Shown: positions 13,912-23,215, counted from the stretch's first letter. The stretch is 36,120 bases of DNA from CAZLDI01 sp964558415 (GCA_964558415.1 CAZLDI010000024.1:1-36120); one strand, 5' to 3'. The notes: generated by a model from the letters alone, not told the origin. Numbers and translations: made by a program.

Positions 13912-14796
13912 CTATCCGACCGCCTCCACAATCTCGGCCCCCCGTGGCGTCGGCGCCGTGATGATCGTGGCGCCCGGCGTTTCGCGGGAGCGTGCCGCTT
14001 CCAGCATGGCATCTGCGATTCTCTGCTGGTTTTCCGTCGCCAGCGCACAGAGTGTGGAGCCACCGCCGGAGAGGTATGAACAGTGCGCGCCGGCGGCTCG
14101 CGCGGCGTCCATTATCGCGAACATCGCGGGGAACAGCCGCGCGCGCGCAGGCTGGTGAAGACGGTCCTGCGTCCCCGCATCCATCAGGTCGAACCGCCCC
14201 GCGGCCATCGCCGCGACCAGCAGGGCCGTCCGCCCGGTGTTGTACACGGTGTCGGCGCGCGACAAGCTGGCCGGCAGCAGCTTCCGGCTCTCCTTCGTCG
14301 GCATTCGCAGCTCCGGCACGAACAGCACGGCGGACAGGCTCGCGGGGAACGCAGCGTCCGAGCGCAGCACGCGACCGTTGTCCACTACGGACACCTGGAA
14401 GCCGCCGAAGAGCGCTGGGGCCACGTTATCCGAATGCCCCTCCAGGTCCGTCGCAATGCCGAGCAGGTGCTCCCTGTCCAGCGGTTCGGCCAGCAGAGCG
14501 TTTGCCGCCACCGCCCCGCCGACCCGCGCCACGGCGCTCGCGCCGAGTCCACGGGCGATCGGGATATCGCCCTCATAGCGGGCCGAGAACTCGCGATTGG
14601 GCCGCCGTCCTGCTTTCTCCATCACTCTACGCGCGGCCGCCAGCGCCATGTGCGCCATCGGCTCGTCCTCAGTCATACCGTCGTCGGCGGCAACGGTGAT
14701 CGTGGCCCAGATGTCCAGCGCCAGGCCCAGGCAGTCGAACCCGGGGCCCAGGTTGGCGCTCGTCGCGGGAACGCGCACGCTAACCGATGCAGGCAT
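13912..14796 (-). CDS. thrB: Homoserine kinase
   Basis: A GHMP-family kinase that phosphorylates homoserine for threonine synthesis. 294 residues. Motifs: VRVPATSANLGPGFDCLGLAL at the N-terminus, the ATP loop PIARGLGASAVARVGG (about 90-105), and the C-terminal GAHCSYLSGGGSTLCAL. The ATG at 14796 has TAAACT 6 bases upstream and GAAGG just before it, so a leaderless or very short leader is possible. It leads the thrB-lysC pair. No thrC or homoserine dehydrogenase is in the window. Confidence 0.96.
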   Translation of the reverse strand: MPASVSVRVPATSANLGPGFDCLGLALDIWATITVAADDGMTEDEPMAHMALAAARRVMEKAGRRPNREFSARYEGDIPIARGLGASAVARVGGAVAANALLAEPLDREHLLGIATDLEGHSDNVAPALFGGFQVSVVDNGRVLRSDAAFPASLSAVLFVPELRMPTKESRKLLPASLSRADTVYNTGRTALLVAAMAAGRFDLMDAGTQDRLHQPARARLFPAMFAIMDAARAAGAHCSYLSGGGSTLCALATENQQRIADAMLEAARSRETPGATIITAPTPRGAEIVEAVG

Positions 14797-14802
14797 GCCT
14801 TC

Positions 14803-14808
14803 AGTTTA
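14803..14808 (-). promoter_or_regulatory. Possible -10 box of a leaderless thrB transcript
   Basis: TAAACT on the minus strand ends 6 bases before the thrB ATG. No convincing -35 box is seen. Confidence 0.35.
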
Positions 14809-14832
14809 CTGTAGGGCGCGACTTGCTGCGCC

Positions 14833-17073
14833 TCAATCCAGCGGTAGAAGTGGCTGCTCGGCCAGGCCGTACGCATACAGGTATAGAGCGTAGTGCTCCA
14901 GCACTAGCTCTACGTACGCGCGAGTCTCACTGAGGTCGATGATCTCGAGAAACGTGTCCGCATCGCCGCCCGCAGTCCTGTCCCAGCGCAGCGCATTGCC
15001 GGGCCCGCCGTTGTAGGCGGCGAGCGCGGCCCAGATATCGCCGTCAAAGAGGTCGAGTTGCGAGGCGAGGTAGTACGCGCCGAACCGTAGGCTCGTGCGA
15101 GGGCGAAATAGGTCTGCGTTCGTGAAGTCGACCTCCCCCAGCTCGCTGGCGATCTGTGCGGCGGTACTGGGGATCACCTGTGTGAGTCCCATGGCGTCGG
15201 CGGACGAGACCGCGTCCGCGTCGTACAGGCTCTCCTGCCGCACCAGCGCCAACAGCAACAACGGCGGAATCCCGTACTCCTCTGCCTGCTCGCTCGCCAG
15301 GTCGATGTACTCCGCCGGGTAGGCAAGGCGCACGAGCGCGGGCGGCGGCTCCGCGAAGGCGAACGTGAGGCGGCTACCGGCGAACACCGCCATCTGCGCC
15401 TGCCCCTCTTCATGCAGTCCGCGGGCGATGCGGTAGAGGAGCCACGGCGCACCGGTGGACTCATCAGTGAGCGCACGAAACTCCGTCTCAGCCTTATCAG
15501 TGAGTCCAGCGCGCAGCAGCTCCGTCGCTCGCCGCCAGTCCACACCCTCCAGCAGAGCGTCTCGCGCTACGATGTCCTCCAGGCCCACCTCGTCACGGAG
15601 CCATCGCTCAATCGCCGCCCAGTTCGGCGCGGTGGAGCGGGGCACTGCAGTGTCGGGGAACGTAGAAACGCCATTGAAGCGCGCGCGCACGCGCATCGCG
15701 TAGTAGTCCAGCGGGTCCGCTGTATGCGCCTCCCCCAGATAGACGGATGCGGTCTCGGGTTTGCTGAGGTCCCCGGCTGCCCGTGCCATCCAGAAGAGTG
15801 CGCGTGCCTGGGCCTCTGCATCGCCGATACTACCGCCGGCGACCCACCCCCAGACGTCAAGAGCCACGGCGGCGTCGCCAAGCTGATAGTAGAGGAGCCC
15901 GGAGCGGAACAACGCCTCAGCTGCGCGCTCAGACGCCGGCGCCCGCTCACCCACCGTCGCGTACGCCTCGGCCGCGTCGGCGGTGCTGCCCAGCCTCTCG
16001 ACGACCGTCGCGCGGTCCCAGAGCGACTGTCCGAGGAGCCCGTCGTCGTGTCCATCCGCCAGCTCAGCGACAGCGGCATCGTAATGCGCCAAAGCGTTGT
16101 CGTAGTCGTCTGCGCGCTCACTGAGGATACCGAGATGGTAGTGCGCCTCCGCCACGTCACCGAGCACCGGGTTGGCGAGGATCGCTACGAAGTCTGTAGC
16201 TGCCTCCGCGTTGACCCTGTGGTAGAAGAAAGTCAGCGCCCGGTCCCGGACGTCGGCGGCACTGAGCCCGGGGTGTCCGATCGCCTCCAGCGCCCGCCCC
16301 GTACGCGGGTACAGCGCTATCAGGCTTTGCAGTTTCTGAAGGGCGCGGGCGAAGTCGCCCTCCCGATACGCGAGATCTCCCGCGCGCCACAGGGCTTCCG
16401 CCTTGTCGGTGGTGAATGGCGCGTCGCTGGCCACCGCGTCGTATGTCGCCAGGGCGGCGGCGATGTCGCCCGCCTCCTCTTGATAGCCACCGAGCGCAAG
16501 GCGCGCGTCTGCTGCCACGGAGTCCGGCAGCGGCGATGCGAGCGCCTCCAGCGAGAGCGCCGCGGCCTCGGCGTGATCGCCTCTCCTCGCTGCCAGGTCG
16601 GCCAGCAGGAGGACGGCATACGGTTCCGCCGCCCCGGCCGACTGGCGGTACTCAATCAGGTGTTCGGCGGCCTCATTGTTCTTGCCCTGCGCCGCCTCTG
16701 TGGTGCTGATGAGCAGGAGGGCAACCCGCCGCTCCTCGGCAGTCAACGCGAGCTCGAGGAACCCTTCCGCCGCCCGTTCCGCCGCCCCGTTATCGCCCCG
16801 GTCATACCGTGTGCGGGCCAATGTCCAGCGCGCGCGCCGTCTTGTCAACTCGTCGCCCTGGTCCGCGCCCTGCGTGTAGATCGCGAGCGCCTCCTCGAAC
16901 GCCCCCTCGTAATAGAGTCGGTCGGCCTCGTCCAGGTCTACGACGACCGCGGATGGAGACGCCGTCGCGCTATTGCCTGGCTCCGGCGGTCCAGCGCCGC
17001 CGCACCCGGACGCGACGACCGACAGGGCGACGGCGGCCAACGTTAGAGCAGTGGGGGAAACTTTTAGGTACAA
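14833..17073 (-). CDS. Slt70-like soluble lytic transglycosylase lipoprotein with TPR repeats
   Basis: Cleaves peptidoglycan glycan strands outside the membrane. 746 residues with TTG start. A lipoprotein signal ends with VVASGC (anchor Cys about 24). A long alpha-helical solenoid of TPR-like repeats follows (about 45-580: EADRLYYEGAFEEALAIYTQ, ALWRAGDLAYREGDFARAL and others). The C-terminal SLT domain (about 600-735) contains LLLALVRQESLYDADAVSS with the catalytic Glu, then AMGLTQVIPSTA and LAAYNGGPGNALRW. TACAAC lies 6 bases before the TTG, a possible leaderless start. It is divergent from the LCP gene over a 232-base promoter region, and both act on the envelope. Confidence 0.93.
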   Translation of the reverse strand: MYLKVSPTALTLAAVALSVVASGCGGAGPPEPGNSATASPSAVVVDLDEADRLYYEGAFEEALAIYTQGADQGDELTRRRARWTLARTRYDRGDNGAAERAAEGFLELALTAEERRVALLLISTTEAAQGKNNEAAEHLIEYRQSAGAAEPYAVLLLADLAARRGDHAEAAALSLEALASPLPDSVAADARLALGGYQEEAGDIAAALATYDAVASDAPFTTDKAEALWRAGDLAYREGDFARALQKLQSLIALYPRTGRALEAIGHPGLSAADVRDRALTFFYHRVNAEAATDFVAILANPVLGDVAEAHYHLGILSERADDYDNALAHYDAAVAELADGHDDGLLGQSLWDRATVVERLGSTADAAEAYATVGERAPASERAAEALFRSGLLYYQLGDAAVALDVWGWVAGGSIGDAEAQARALFWMARAAGDLSKPETASVYLGEAHTADPLDYYAMRVRARFNGVSTFPDTAVPRSTAPNWAAIERWLRDEVGLEDIVARDALLEGVDWRRATELLRAGLTDKAETEFRALTDESTGAPWLLYRIARGLHEEGQAQMAVFAGSRLTFAFAEPPPALVRLAYPAEYIDLASEQAEEYGIPPLLLLALVRQESLYDADAVSSADAMGLTQVIPSTAAQIASELGEVDFTNADLFRPRTSLRFGAYYLASQLDLFDGDIWAALAAYNGGPGNALRWDRTAGGDADTFLEIIDLSETRAYVELVLEHYALYLYAYGLAEQPLLPLD

Positions 17074-17305
17074 GTCAGCGTTGTAGAATCAGAAGCCCGC
17101 TTCGTGACGGGCCTCGCGTCCAGTATGAGTTGCGATCGCGCGAGCCACTAGGGAGTACGACCGGTCGGCGGTCGATCGGTTCACGAGTCACCTTTCTTAT
17201 AGCCATAACGCAAATGCACAGCGATAATGTTACTTTGGTTGAGCCGCGCCCATCCGCCCGTGATCTGACGCCCGGCCGCCGCACCGCTACCCCAGGAGGA
17301 CTTGC

Positions 17306-18748
17306 TTGAGCAGAGACCTGCCCCCGTACGAAAGACCCCAGCGGCCCGAGATGGCCGACGCTGCTCTGCAAGGACACCGGCACATCAATCCGTTCGTGAT
17401 CTTTGGCATCGCGATCTTCGGTGTGCTGACGTTCTACCTCTCGCTGGTAGTAGTGACTCAGGTGGACGAGATATTGTTCCCCGGAAACGAGCTCAATCTC
17501 GGGATTGGCGTCATTCCCGGCGTGGACAGCGGCGAGACCCCCGAGTCCGCGGACATAGAGCAGCGTATCAACATCCTCTTCATGGGCCTCGATCAACGCC
17601 GCGACGAGTCGCCGGACACGCCCGCGCGGACCGACAGCGTGATCATCCTGACGATGGACCCCTTCAGCAAGACGGGCGGCGCATTCTCGATACCTCGAGA
17701 TTCCCTGGTAGATATTCCAGACGGGTATGGGGGATACTACCGCGACCGCATCAACGTGGTCTACGAGTACGGAGAGTACAACTACGACAATTATCCGGGC
17801 GGCGGCTTCGGGTTGATCAGAGATTCCATCGAGCACACGTTCAACATCCCCATCGACCACTATGTGGTCCTGAACTTCAACAACTTCATCGAGCTGATCG
17901 ACGAGCTGGGCGGCATCGAGGTCGACGTCCCGGACTACGCCTACGACAGCGCCTACAACGACTGCAACGGCTGCCCGTACTATCCTGTTGAGTTCATCGA
18001 GGGTTTGGAGCACATGGACGGCGAGCGGGCCCTGGCGTACGCCCGCATCCGCGCAAGCGACAACGACTTCAAACGCATCGAACGGCAGCAGATGGTGATC
18101 CAGGCCACCGCCAGAAAGGCGCTAGACCTGGGCACAGTCCTGAGCAACCCGCTCGACCTATACAACAAGTACAAGGACTCCGTGAAAACGGACATCAACA
18201 ACCTGAAGATACCAGGCCTGGCTCTGCTCGCTAAGCAGATAGGCGCCGACAACCTTCGTCTGGTCTCCATGGCGCGGGCGACGTTCCCGTGCCAGTATGA
18301 CTGTTCCGCCGGCGCGGTGCTGGATTGGGACCCTGACATTGTGGAGGAGCTGAAGGCGCTGGTGTTCAGCGACGGAAAGCTCCAGAGCGACAACGCGATC
18401 GTTGAGGTGCTCAACGGAACGCCCACGCCCGACCTCGCTGCGCAGTTCGCGACGTTCCTGCGCAGCCAGGGACTGACCTCCGCCCAGGTGTCGATCGACG
18501 AATACGCAGACGGGGAGCTGTACAACAGCACTATCATTCTGAACCTGGGTGGCAAAGAGTACACGACGAGCAAGCTTGCGGAGTGGCTCAACTTACCGCC
18601 GACACGCATCAAGACATCGCTTGACCCGGAGGCGCTGCCCTTCGCTGGAAGGACGGCGACGGTCATCGTGGTACTGGGCTCCGACGCGAGCCTGCCGGAC
18701 GGGGACGCCGCGAACGCGGCGCTGGAAGAAGCAACAGCCGGCGGCTAG
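17306..18748 (+). CDS. LytR-CpsA-Psr (LCP) family envelope glycopolymer transferase
   Basis: Attaches lipid-linked glycopolymers to the cell wall or another acceptor. 480 residues, TTG start with AGGAGG 6 bases before it. A cytoplasmic N-terminus (1-27) precedes one transmembrane helix (about 28-52, VIFGIAIFGVLTFYLSLVVV). The LCP domain (about 87-290) has NILFMGLDQR, RTDSVIILTMDP, FSIPRDSLVDIP, DRINVVYEYG and YARIRASDNDFKRIERQQ, with the arginines and aspartates that bind the lipid diphosphate. The LytR_C domain (about 362-470) includes IVEVLNGTPTPDLA and ATVIVVLGSDA. A GATAAT box at 17223 is a possible promoter. The stop codon lies in the loop of a hairpin. Confidence 0.94.
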   Translation: MSRDLPPYERPQRPEMADAALQGHRHINPFVIFGIAIFGVLTFYLSLVVVTQVDEILFPGNELNLGIGVIPGVDSGETPESADIEQRINILFMGLDQRRDESPDTPARTDSVIILTMDPFSKTGGAFSIPRDSLVDIPDGYGGYYRDRINVVYEYGEYNYDNYPGGGFGLIRDSIEHTFNIPIDHYVVLNFNNFIELIDELGGIEVDVPDYAYDSAYNDCNGCPYYPVEFIEGLEHMDGERALAYARIRASDNDFKRIERQQMVIQATARKALDLGTVLSNPLDLYNKYKDSVKTDINNLKIPGLALLAKQIGADNLRLVSMARATFPCQYDCSAGAVLDWDPDIVEELKALVFSDGKLQSDNAIVEVLNGTPTPDLAAQFATFLRSQGLTSAQVSIDEYADGELYNSTIILNLGGKEYTTSKLAEWLNLPPTRIKTSLDPEALPFAGRTATVIVVLGSDASLPDGDAANAALEEATAGG

Positions 18749-18760
18749 CGCCGCCGGCTG
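18735..18760 (+). terminator. Hairpin spanning the LCP stop codon
   Basis: A perfect 11-bp stem, CAGCCGGCGGC with its complement, has a TAGC loop that contains the TAG stop. It is followed by CAGTTTCGCGTTATTCT, a weak U-rich tail. It also sits at the end of the convergent SCP2 gene. Confidence 0.6.
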
Positions 18761-18786
18761 CAGCAGTTTCGCGTTATTCTGTTGGT

Positions 18787-19125
18787 CTAGCCCTGGCCGA
18801 ACCAGCCACCCATCTGCATGAGCACACCCATGTCACCCGTGAAGGTGAACTGGCCGCTCATGAAGGCGGTGGCGCCGTCCAGCTCCCGGCGCATGACCTT
18901 CAGCCAGACGTCGGACGGGGAGTTGATGGTGACCGTGGGGGCGTCCGACGTACCCTCGGTGACGTCGCACTTGCCATCCGCGATCTTGGCGTAGTAGTTC
19001 CCCGGCTCCGCACCGGTGAAGTTGAACTGAATGACCGCGTTGGCGCCCCCGGCCTTGTCAGCCTGAAACGCCCCCGGCATTCCGGTCATCACGTCCTTGA
19101 TGGAGTTGGGCAGCTCTTGGACCAT
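18787..19125 (-). CDS. SCP2-like sterol/lipid-binding domain protein
   Basis: 112 residues, about the size of a single SCP2 domain. The pattern is typical: an N-terminal helix, then AVIQFNFTGAEPGNYYAKIADGK, VTINSPSDVWLKVM and ATAFMSGQFTFTGDMGVLMQM. SCP2 domains bind fatty acids or other lipids in a hydrophobic tunnel. It begins with ATG after a strong AAGGAGG. A 5-bp inverted repeat, TTAGC/GCTAA, lies 16 bases upstream. No neighbour indicates the ligand. Confidence 0.85.
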   Translation of the reverse strand: MVQELPNSIKDVMTGMPGAFQADKAGGANAVIQFNFTGAEPGNYYAKIADGKCDVTEGTSDAPTVTINSPSDVWLKVMRRELDGATAFMSGQFTFTGDMGVLMQMGGWFGQG

Positions 19126-19140
19126 ATAAACCTCCTTCTC

Positions 19141-19154
19141 TTAGCGTTTGCTAA
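19141..19154. repeat. Short palindrome before the SCP2 gene
   Basis: TTAGC-GTTT-GCTAA, just upstream of the ribosome site, could be an operator half-pair or a small leader hairpin. It is weak on its own. Confidence 0.35.
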
Positions 19155-19227
19155 ACTAGAGCCAATCCGCGCAATAGAATACCACCTCGGTCAATGCCCG
19201 TCCATACCTGTCGCGTCATAATTTTCG

Positions 19228-20466
19228 TCATAATTCCATCATCGTGTCTGATTCCAGCTTGATGCTCGGATAGTCCCCCTCCGGCGCTCCATCGCGCGCC
19301 AGCTCCGCAACAACAGCGACAGCCGCGTCGATCTCCGCTTCGGTGTTGAAAACATGCAGCGATAGCCGCGTGCAGCCGGCGTCTGGAACCGTGCGCACGA
19401 CGACGCGGGCGCGCTCCCAGAGGCACGCGGTGACGATGGCGGGTTCCACACCCGCCACCGCGAAAGAGACGAGCCCGCTCTGCACGCGCTCCTCATTTTC
19501 CGCGCTGATCATGCGCACGCCCGCGATCCGGCGAAGCCGGCCCGTCGCGTAGCGCCCCAGGTGAAGAGCTCGCTCGTAAATCGTATCGAGCCCAAGCCCG
19601 CCGACGAACTCGATCGCTGCGTTGAGTCCCGCGAGCAGCGGGACGCTCACGGCCGTCGTTTCGAACTTGTCTATCGTGTCGCTCTTGGCCTCAAATCGGT
19701 CCTTGAAGTTGTAGTAGCCCGCCGCGTGGTGAGCGGTCTTTGGTGGCTCGACGCGCTCGATCAACTCGCGCTTGATGTACAGTGCGCCGGTAGCGGCGGG
19801 GCCCAAGAGCCACTTGTGTCCCGGAAAGGCGCAGAAATCGCAGTCCAGATCGCGCACATCCACCGGCATTTGCCCCACGGACTGTGCCGTGTCCAGCAGC
19901 AGGTAGCCGCCGTTTCGGTGCGCTATCTGAGCCAGCTCCCGCACCGGAAGCACCTGCCCTGTCGCATACGACATGTGCGACACAACGATCAGACTGCGCG
20001 CAGGCGTCGCCACTTCCTCAAACTTGCGAACGATCTCCTCCGAACTGTCCGCGGCGGAGATGCGCACGAATTTCAGACCAGCGCCCGCCCGCTCCCGCGC
20101 GTAGTACGCGGGCACCACGACCGAAGAGTGCTCCAGACTGCACGAGATGACCTCGTCCTGAGGGCCCAGGCCGAGGCCCGAAAGGATGATGTTGATCCCC
20201 TCGGTTGTGTTCTGCTGGATCGAGATCTCGTCCTGTCCCGCACCGATTAGCCCGGCGAGCGCCGCCCGGGCGCGACGAAAGACGCCGAGGCGGAAGTTGT
20301 TGATGGGCGGCGCCGTTGGGCCTTCGGATTCCGTAGTGTAGGCGTCGCTAACTGTGGCAGTCACGACATCGGGCCAAGGCCCCTGCCAGCCCGTGTTCAG
20401 ATAGGCGGAGCTACGGGTAGCCGGTATCGCAGACCGGATGTCTTCTATCTGGGAGCCGGAGAGCAC
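19228..20466 (-). CDS. Class V aminotransferase (cysteine-desulfurase-like fold)
   Basis: A PLP-dependent enzyme of 412 residues. Landmarks: YLNTGWQGPWP at the N-terminus, QNTTEGINIILSGLG, VSHMSYATGQVLP, the PLP-binding LLLDTAQSVGQ, and the Schiff-base lysine in FPGHKWLLGPAATGALY. The family includes cysteine desulfurases, isopenicillin-N-epimerase-like proteins and ergothioneine lyases. No conserved cysteine loop typical of IscS/SufS is apparent, so desulfurase activity is doubtful. It starts with GTG after GGGAGA and follows rpsT by 27 bases. The substrate is unknown. Confidence 0.88.
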   Translation of the reverse strand: MLSGSQIEDIRSAIPATRSSAYLNTGWQGPWPDVVTATVSDAYTTESEGPTAPPINNFRLGVFRRARAALAGLIGAGQDEISIQQNTTEGINIILSGLGLGPQDEVISCSLEHSSVVVPAYYARERAGAGLKFVRISAADSSEEIVRKFEEVATPARSLIVVSHMSYATGQVLPVRELAQIAHRNGGYLLLDTAQSVGQMPVDVRDLDCDFCAFPGHKWLLGPAATGALYIKRELIERVEPPKTAHHAAGYYNFKDRFEAKSDTIDKFETTAVSVPLLAGLNAAIEFVGGLGLDTIYERALHLGRYATGRLRRIAGVRMISAENEERVQSGLVSFAVAGVEPAIVTACLWERARVVVRTVPDAGCTRLSLHVFNTEAEIDAAVAVVAELARDGAPEGDYPSIKLESDTMMEL

Positions 20467-20493
20467 GGGTCTCCCGCCCGCATCAGCGGAGCG

Positions 20494-20880
20494 TTACTTC
20501 TTCGCTCGCTTCGCCGGGGCCTTCTTCGCTGCGGTCTTAGGGGAAACCTTCGGAGTTGCCTTCGCCTTGAGAGCTGCCTTCGCCTTCGGAGGGGCCTCCT
20601 CCGCGATGGCCTGTCGGGCCGCTACAGCGGCGTTGTAGCGGAGGAGCAGCCGCGACTTGCGCCGGCCGGCGTTGTTCGGGTGGACGACACCCTTCTGCGC
20701 GGCGCGGTCCAGCACGCTGAGTGCGTTGCGCACCACCTCGCGCGCGGCGTCAAGCTCACCCCCAGCGATCGCCTCTACGGCGCGCTTCACTGCGGTCTTG
20801 GTCTCGCTGCGGACGGCGCGGTTACGCAGTCGCCGCTTGATGGACTGACGGTGGGCTTTAGCAGCAGATCGGGTGGGCAA
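20494..20880 (-). CDS. rpsT: 30S ribosomal protein S20 with long Lys/Ala C-terminal tail
   Basis: Binds 16S rRNA during small-subunit assembly. The first 88 or so residues fit S20: the N-terminal basic SAAKAHRQSIKRRLRNRAVRS, then KTAVKRAVEAI and the core KGVVHPNNAGRRKSRLL. The protein is 128 residues against the usual 85-95. The extra 35-40 residues are Lys/Ala/Pro repeats (AKAALKAKATPK, KTAAKKAPAKRAKK), similar to histone-H1-like tails. It starts with TTG after AAGGAGG. Confidence 0.93.
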   Translation of the reverse strand: MPTRSAAKAHRQSIKRRLRNRAVRSETKTAVKRAVEAIAGGELDAAREVVRNALSVLDRAAQKGVVHPNNAGRRKSRLLLRYNAAVAARQAIAEEAPPKAKAALKAKATPKVSPKTAAKKAPAKRAKK

Positions 20881-21003
20881 TTCTCCTCCTTGCCGGCAGC
20901 ACGTCTGGCGGGCCCGGCAAGAATCATGATACCGGCGCGACGTGGGCGCTGTCCAGCGCTCTTTGCGCTGATTGAGCCTACCGCGGGCTTGAGCTGGGGG
21001 CAG

Positions 21004-21672
21004 CTACACTGGCGTTCGGGCGAGCCGGTCCTGCACAACCTCCCAGGCGAGTTCCGTAACGGCCGCCTCAGGTTGAGCCGCGTCGATAACGACGAAGCGC
21101 AGCGGCTCTTCTCGCGCCAGCGCCAGGAAGCCTTCGCGAATGCGACGGTGGAACGCCAGCGGCTCGCCCCCGATGGAGTCTTCGGCCTTGGGTCTGCCGG
21201 AGGCATCTTCCCTTGGCCCTCGGGCGCGCGCCAGTCCTTCCTCCGGCTGAATGTCCAGGAGTAGCGTCAGATCCGGCGTCAGGCCGCCCGTCGCTATCTG
21301 ATTGCACTCGCGCACGACCCCACAATCCAGCCCGCGGCCGTACCCCTGATACGCGATGCTAGAGTCGGCGAACCTATCGCAGAGCACGACTTCGCCCCGG
21401 TTCAGCGCGGGTTGAATCACTTCGTGCAAGTGCTGATTGCGGGCCGCCTCAAAGAGCAGTAGCTCAGCCAGCGCCGATATTCGCCCCTGTGAGCCGTGGC
21501 GCTCCGCCGAAAACAGCGACTTGATCTCGCTCCCAAGCTCGGTGCCCGCAGGCTCTCCCGTCAGGCAAACGGTGTATCCTTCCTGCCGGAGCCGGTCTGC
21601 CAACGCGCCTGCCAGGGTGGACTTACCCACGCCGTCGCCGCCTTCCAGGGTGATGAACACCCCCGGTGACAC
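21004..21672 (-). CDS. tmk: Thymidylate kinase
   Basis: Phosphorylates dTMP to dTDP. 222 residues. P-loop ITLEGGDGVGKSTLAGAL at the N-terminus, DRFADSSIAYQGYGRGL with the DR motif, and DLTLLLDIQPEEGLARARG with the lid arginines. The start is GTG at 21672, 9 bases after the upstream R3H ATPase stop, so the two are co-transcribed. The lid contains a long charged insert, RGPREDASGRPKAED. Confidence 0.96.
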   Translation of the reverse strand: MSPGVFITLEGGDGVGKSTLAGALADRLRQEGYTVCLTGEPAGTELGSEIKSLFSAERHGSQGRISALAELLLFEAARNQHLHEVIQPALNRGEVVLCDRFADSSIAYQGYGRGLDCGVVRECNQIATGGLTPDLTLLLDIQPEEGLARARGPREDASGRPKAEDSIGGEPLAFHRRIREGFLALAREEPLRFVVIDAAQPEAAVTELAWEVVQDRLARTPV

Positions 21673-21681
21673 GCGCGCGCC

Positions 21682-23211
21682 TTAGTCCGGCTGTCCGGGC
21701 AGCACACGCACGTAGCGGTGCGGCTCTTTACCCTGGCTGCGGGAAGCGACGTTGTAGCGCTGCGCCAGCATATGCTGGAGGCGACGGATATAGGCGTTCT
21801 GCGGATTCAGGTCCACCGCGCCCTCTACGTTGAGGACGTGTGTGATCGCCTGCTCCGCCTCGCTGAGCGCAGCCAGGACGGGGTCGCCCGCCCTCTCGGA
21901 GCGCATCGTCAGGAGTGACTGCTCCAACTGCAGGATGGTGTTGCTCTTCACGACGTAGACCGGGATTCCCCGGCCCTCCGCATCATGCAGGGTTTGCGGC
22001 TTGCGCCGGTAGTACGGTCGAAGGGTGATGACGACGTCAGCATCGTCCAGATGATCGACGATCAGTCCCGGAAAGTTAGTCTGCCGCATAGCCTCAGCCA
22101 GCCTCTGCCTGGAGATGCCGAACGGGTATATCCGTCGCTCGCGCCCCGGCTGGGCAGGGGTCGCCGCAGCTGCGTCCCGCGGGCGCCGTCCGTCCCCGGA
22201 GCGTTCGCGGGCTGTGGACGCGAGATGGCGGACGTTGCCCTCCGCGTCCAGCTCGCGCATTTCGGCGGGGACCGCGTATCCGCGAAGTATCGCGTCCACC
22301 ACCTCGGCCACATCTTTATGCACGGCCACCTTGTTAAAGGACTGAATCTCCACCAGAATGTCGAACGTGGGTGGGGCGCGCCGCTCCAGCACCGACTTCT
22401 GAGTGCCTCGCCTGCGCGCCTCTTCGTCGCTCAGCGTGACCGACTGGATGCCGCCCACAAGATCTGACAGCGTCGGGTTCATGATCAGGTTGTCCAGTGA
22501 GTTACCGTGCGCAGTGGCGATGAGCTGGACGCCACGCTCCGCGATCGTCCGCGCCGCCGCCGCCTCCAGGTCGGTACCGATCTCATCGATGATGATGACC
22601 TGCGGCATATGGTTCTCCACCGCCTCAATCATCACCTGGTGTTGCAGCTCCGGCGCCGGAACCTGCATCCTGCGCGCGCTGCCGATGCCCGAATGAGGAA
22701 TGTCACCGTCTCCCGCGATCTCGTTCGAAGTGTCCACGACGACGACCCGCTTGTTAAGCTCGTCCGCCAGGTATCGCGCCACCTCGCGCAGCATCGTCGT
22801 CTTGCCAACGCCCGGCCGGCCGAGCAATAGCACGCTCTGTCCTTCGCGCACTAGGTCCTCGATAATGCGTATCGTGCCGAATACGGCGCGCCCAACGCGG
22901 CACGTCAGACCCACGATCCGCCCCTTCCGGTTGCGTATGCACGAAATGCGGTGGAGCGTGCGCTCGATGCCCGCGCGGTTGTCCGAAGTGAACTCGCCGA
23001 TGCGCGAGACGATGAGATCGAGGTCTGCTTCGCTGACTTCACTCTCGCTCAGGATGACCTCGTCGTCCGGGTAGCGCGCTTCCGGCAGACGTCCAAAGTC
23101 CAGGACGACTTCCAGAAGCTCGAAATTGTTCTTGCGCAGTCGCAACGCGTCCGCAACGCGCGGCGGGAGGACGTCGATCAGGGTGTCCAGATCGTCACTG
23201 ATGTTCAGCAT
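21682..23211 (-). CDS. AAA ATPase with C-terminal R3H nucleic-acid-binding domain (Ycf45/SpoIIIAA-like)
   Basis: 509 residues. An N-terminal helical region (1-130, containing IERTLHRISCIRNRKGRIVGL) is followed by the ATPase domain: Walker A LLGRPGVGKTTM (about 148), NKRVVVVDTSNEIAGDGDIPH, and Walker B QVIIIDEIGTD. A variable linker (about 330-360) follows. Next comes a DNA/RNA-contact-like segment, DADVVITLRPYYRRKPQTL, and a C-terminal R3H domain (NAYIRRLQHMLAQRYNVASRS, GKEPHRYVRV) with Arg and His five residues apart. Cyanobacteria and Chloroflexota carry this family, but its role is not defined. It sits 4 bases after the GNAT-like gene and 9 before tmk. Confidence 0.92.
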   Translation of the reverse strand: MLNISDDLDTLIDVLPPRVADALRLRKNNFELLEVVLDFGRLPEARYPDDEVILSESEVSEADLDLIVSRIGEFTSDNRAGIERTLHRISCIRNRKGRIVGLTCRVGRAVFGTIRIIEDLVREGQSVLLLGRPGVGKTTMLREVARYLADELNKRVVVVDTSNEIAGDGDIPHSGIGSARRMQVPAPELQHQVMIEAVENHMPQVIIIDEIGTDLEAAAARTIAERGVQLIATAHGNSLDNLIMNPTLSDLVGGIQSVTLSDEEARRRGTQKSVLERRAPPTFDILVEIQSFNKVAVHKDVAEVVDAILRGYAVPAEMRELDAEGNVRHLASTARERSGDGRRPRDAAAATPAQPGRERRIYPFGISRQRLAEAMRQTNFPGLIVDHLDDADVVITLRPYYRRKPQTLHDAEGRGIPVYVVKSNTILQLEQSLLTMRSERAGDPVLAALSEAEQAITHVLNVEGAVDLNPQNAYIRRLQHMLAQRYNVASRSQGKEPHRYVRVLPGQPD

Positions 23212-23215
23212 CAGA

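Noticed and set aside
15412..17046. 544-codon plus-strand frame opposite the lytic transglycosylase
   Set aside because: Long but Arg-rich with no domain or ribosome site. The minus-strand frame has a lipobox, TPR repeats and the SLT motif.
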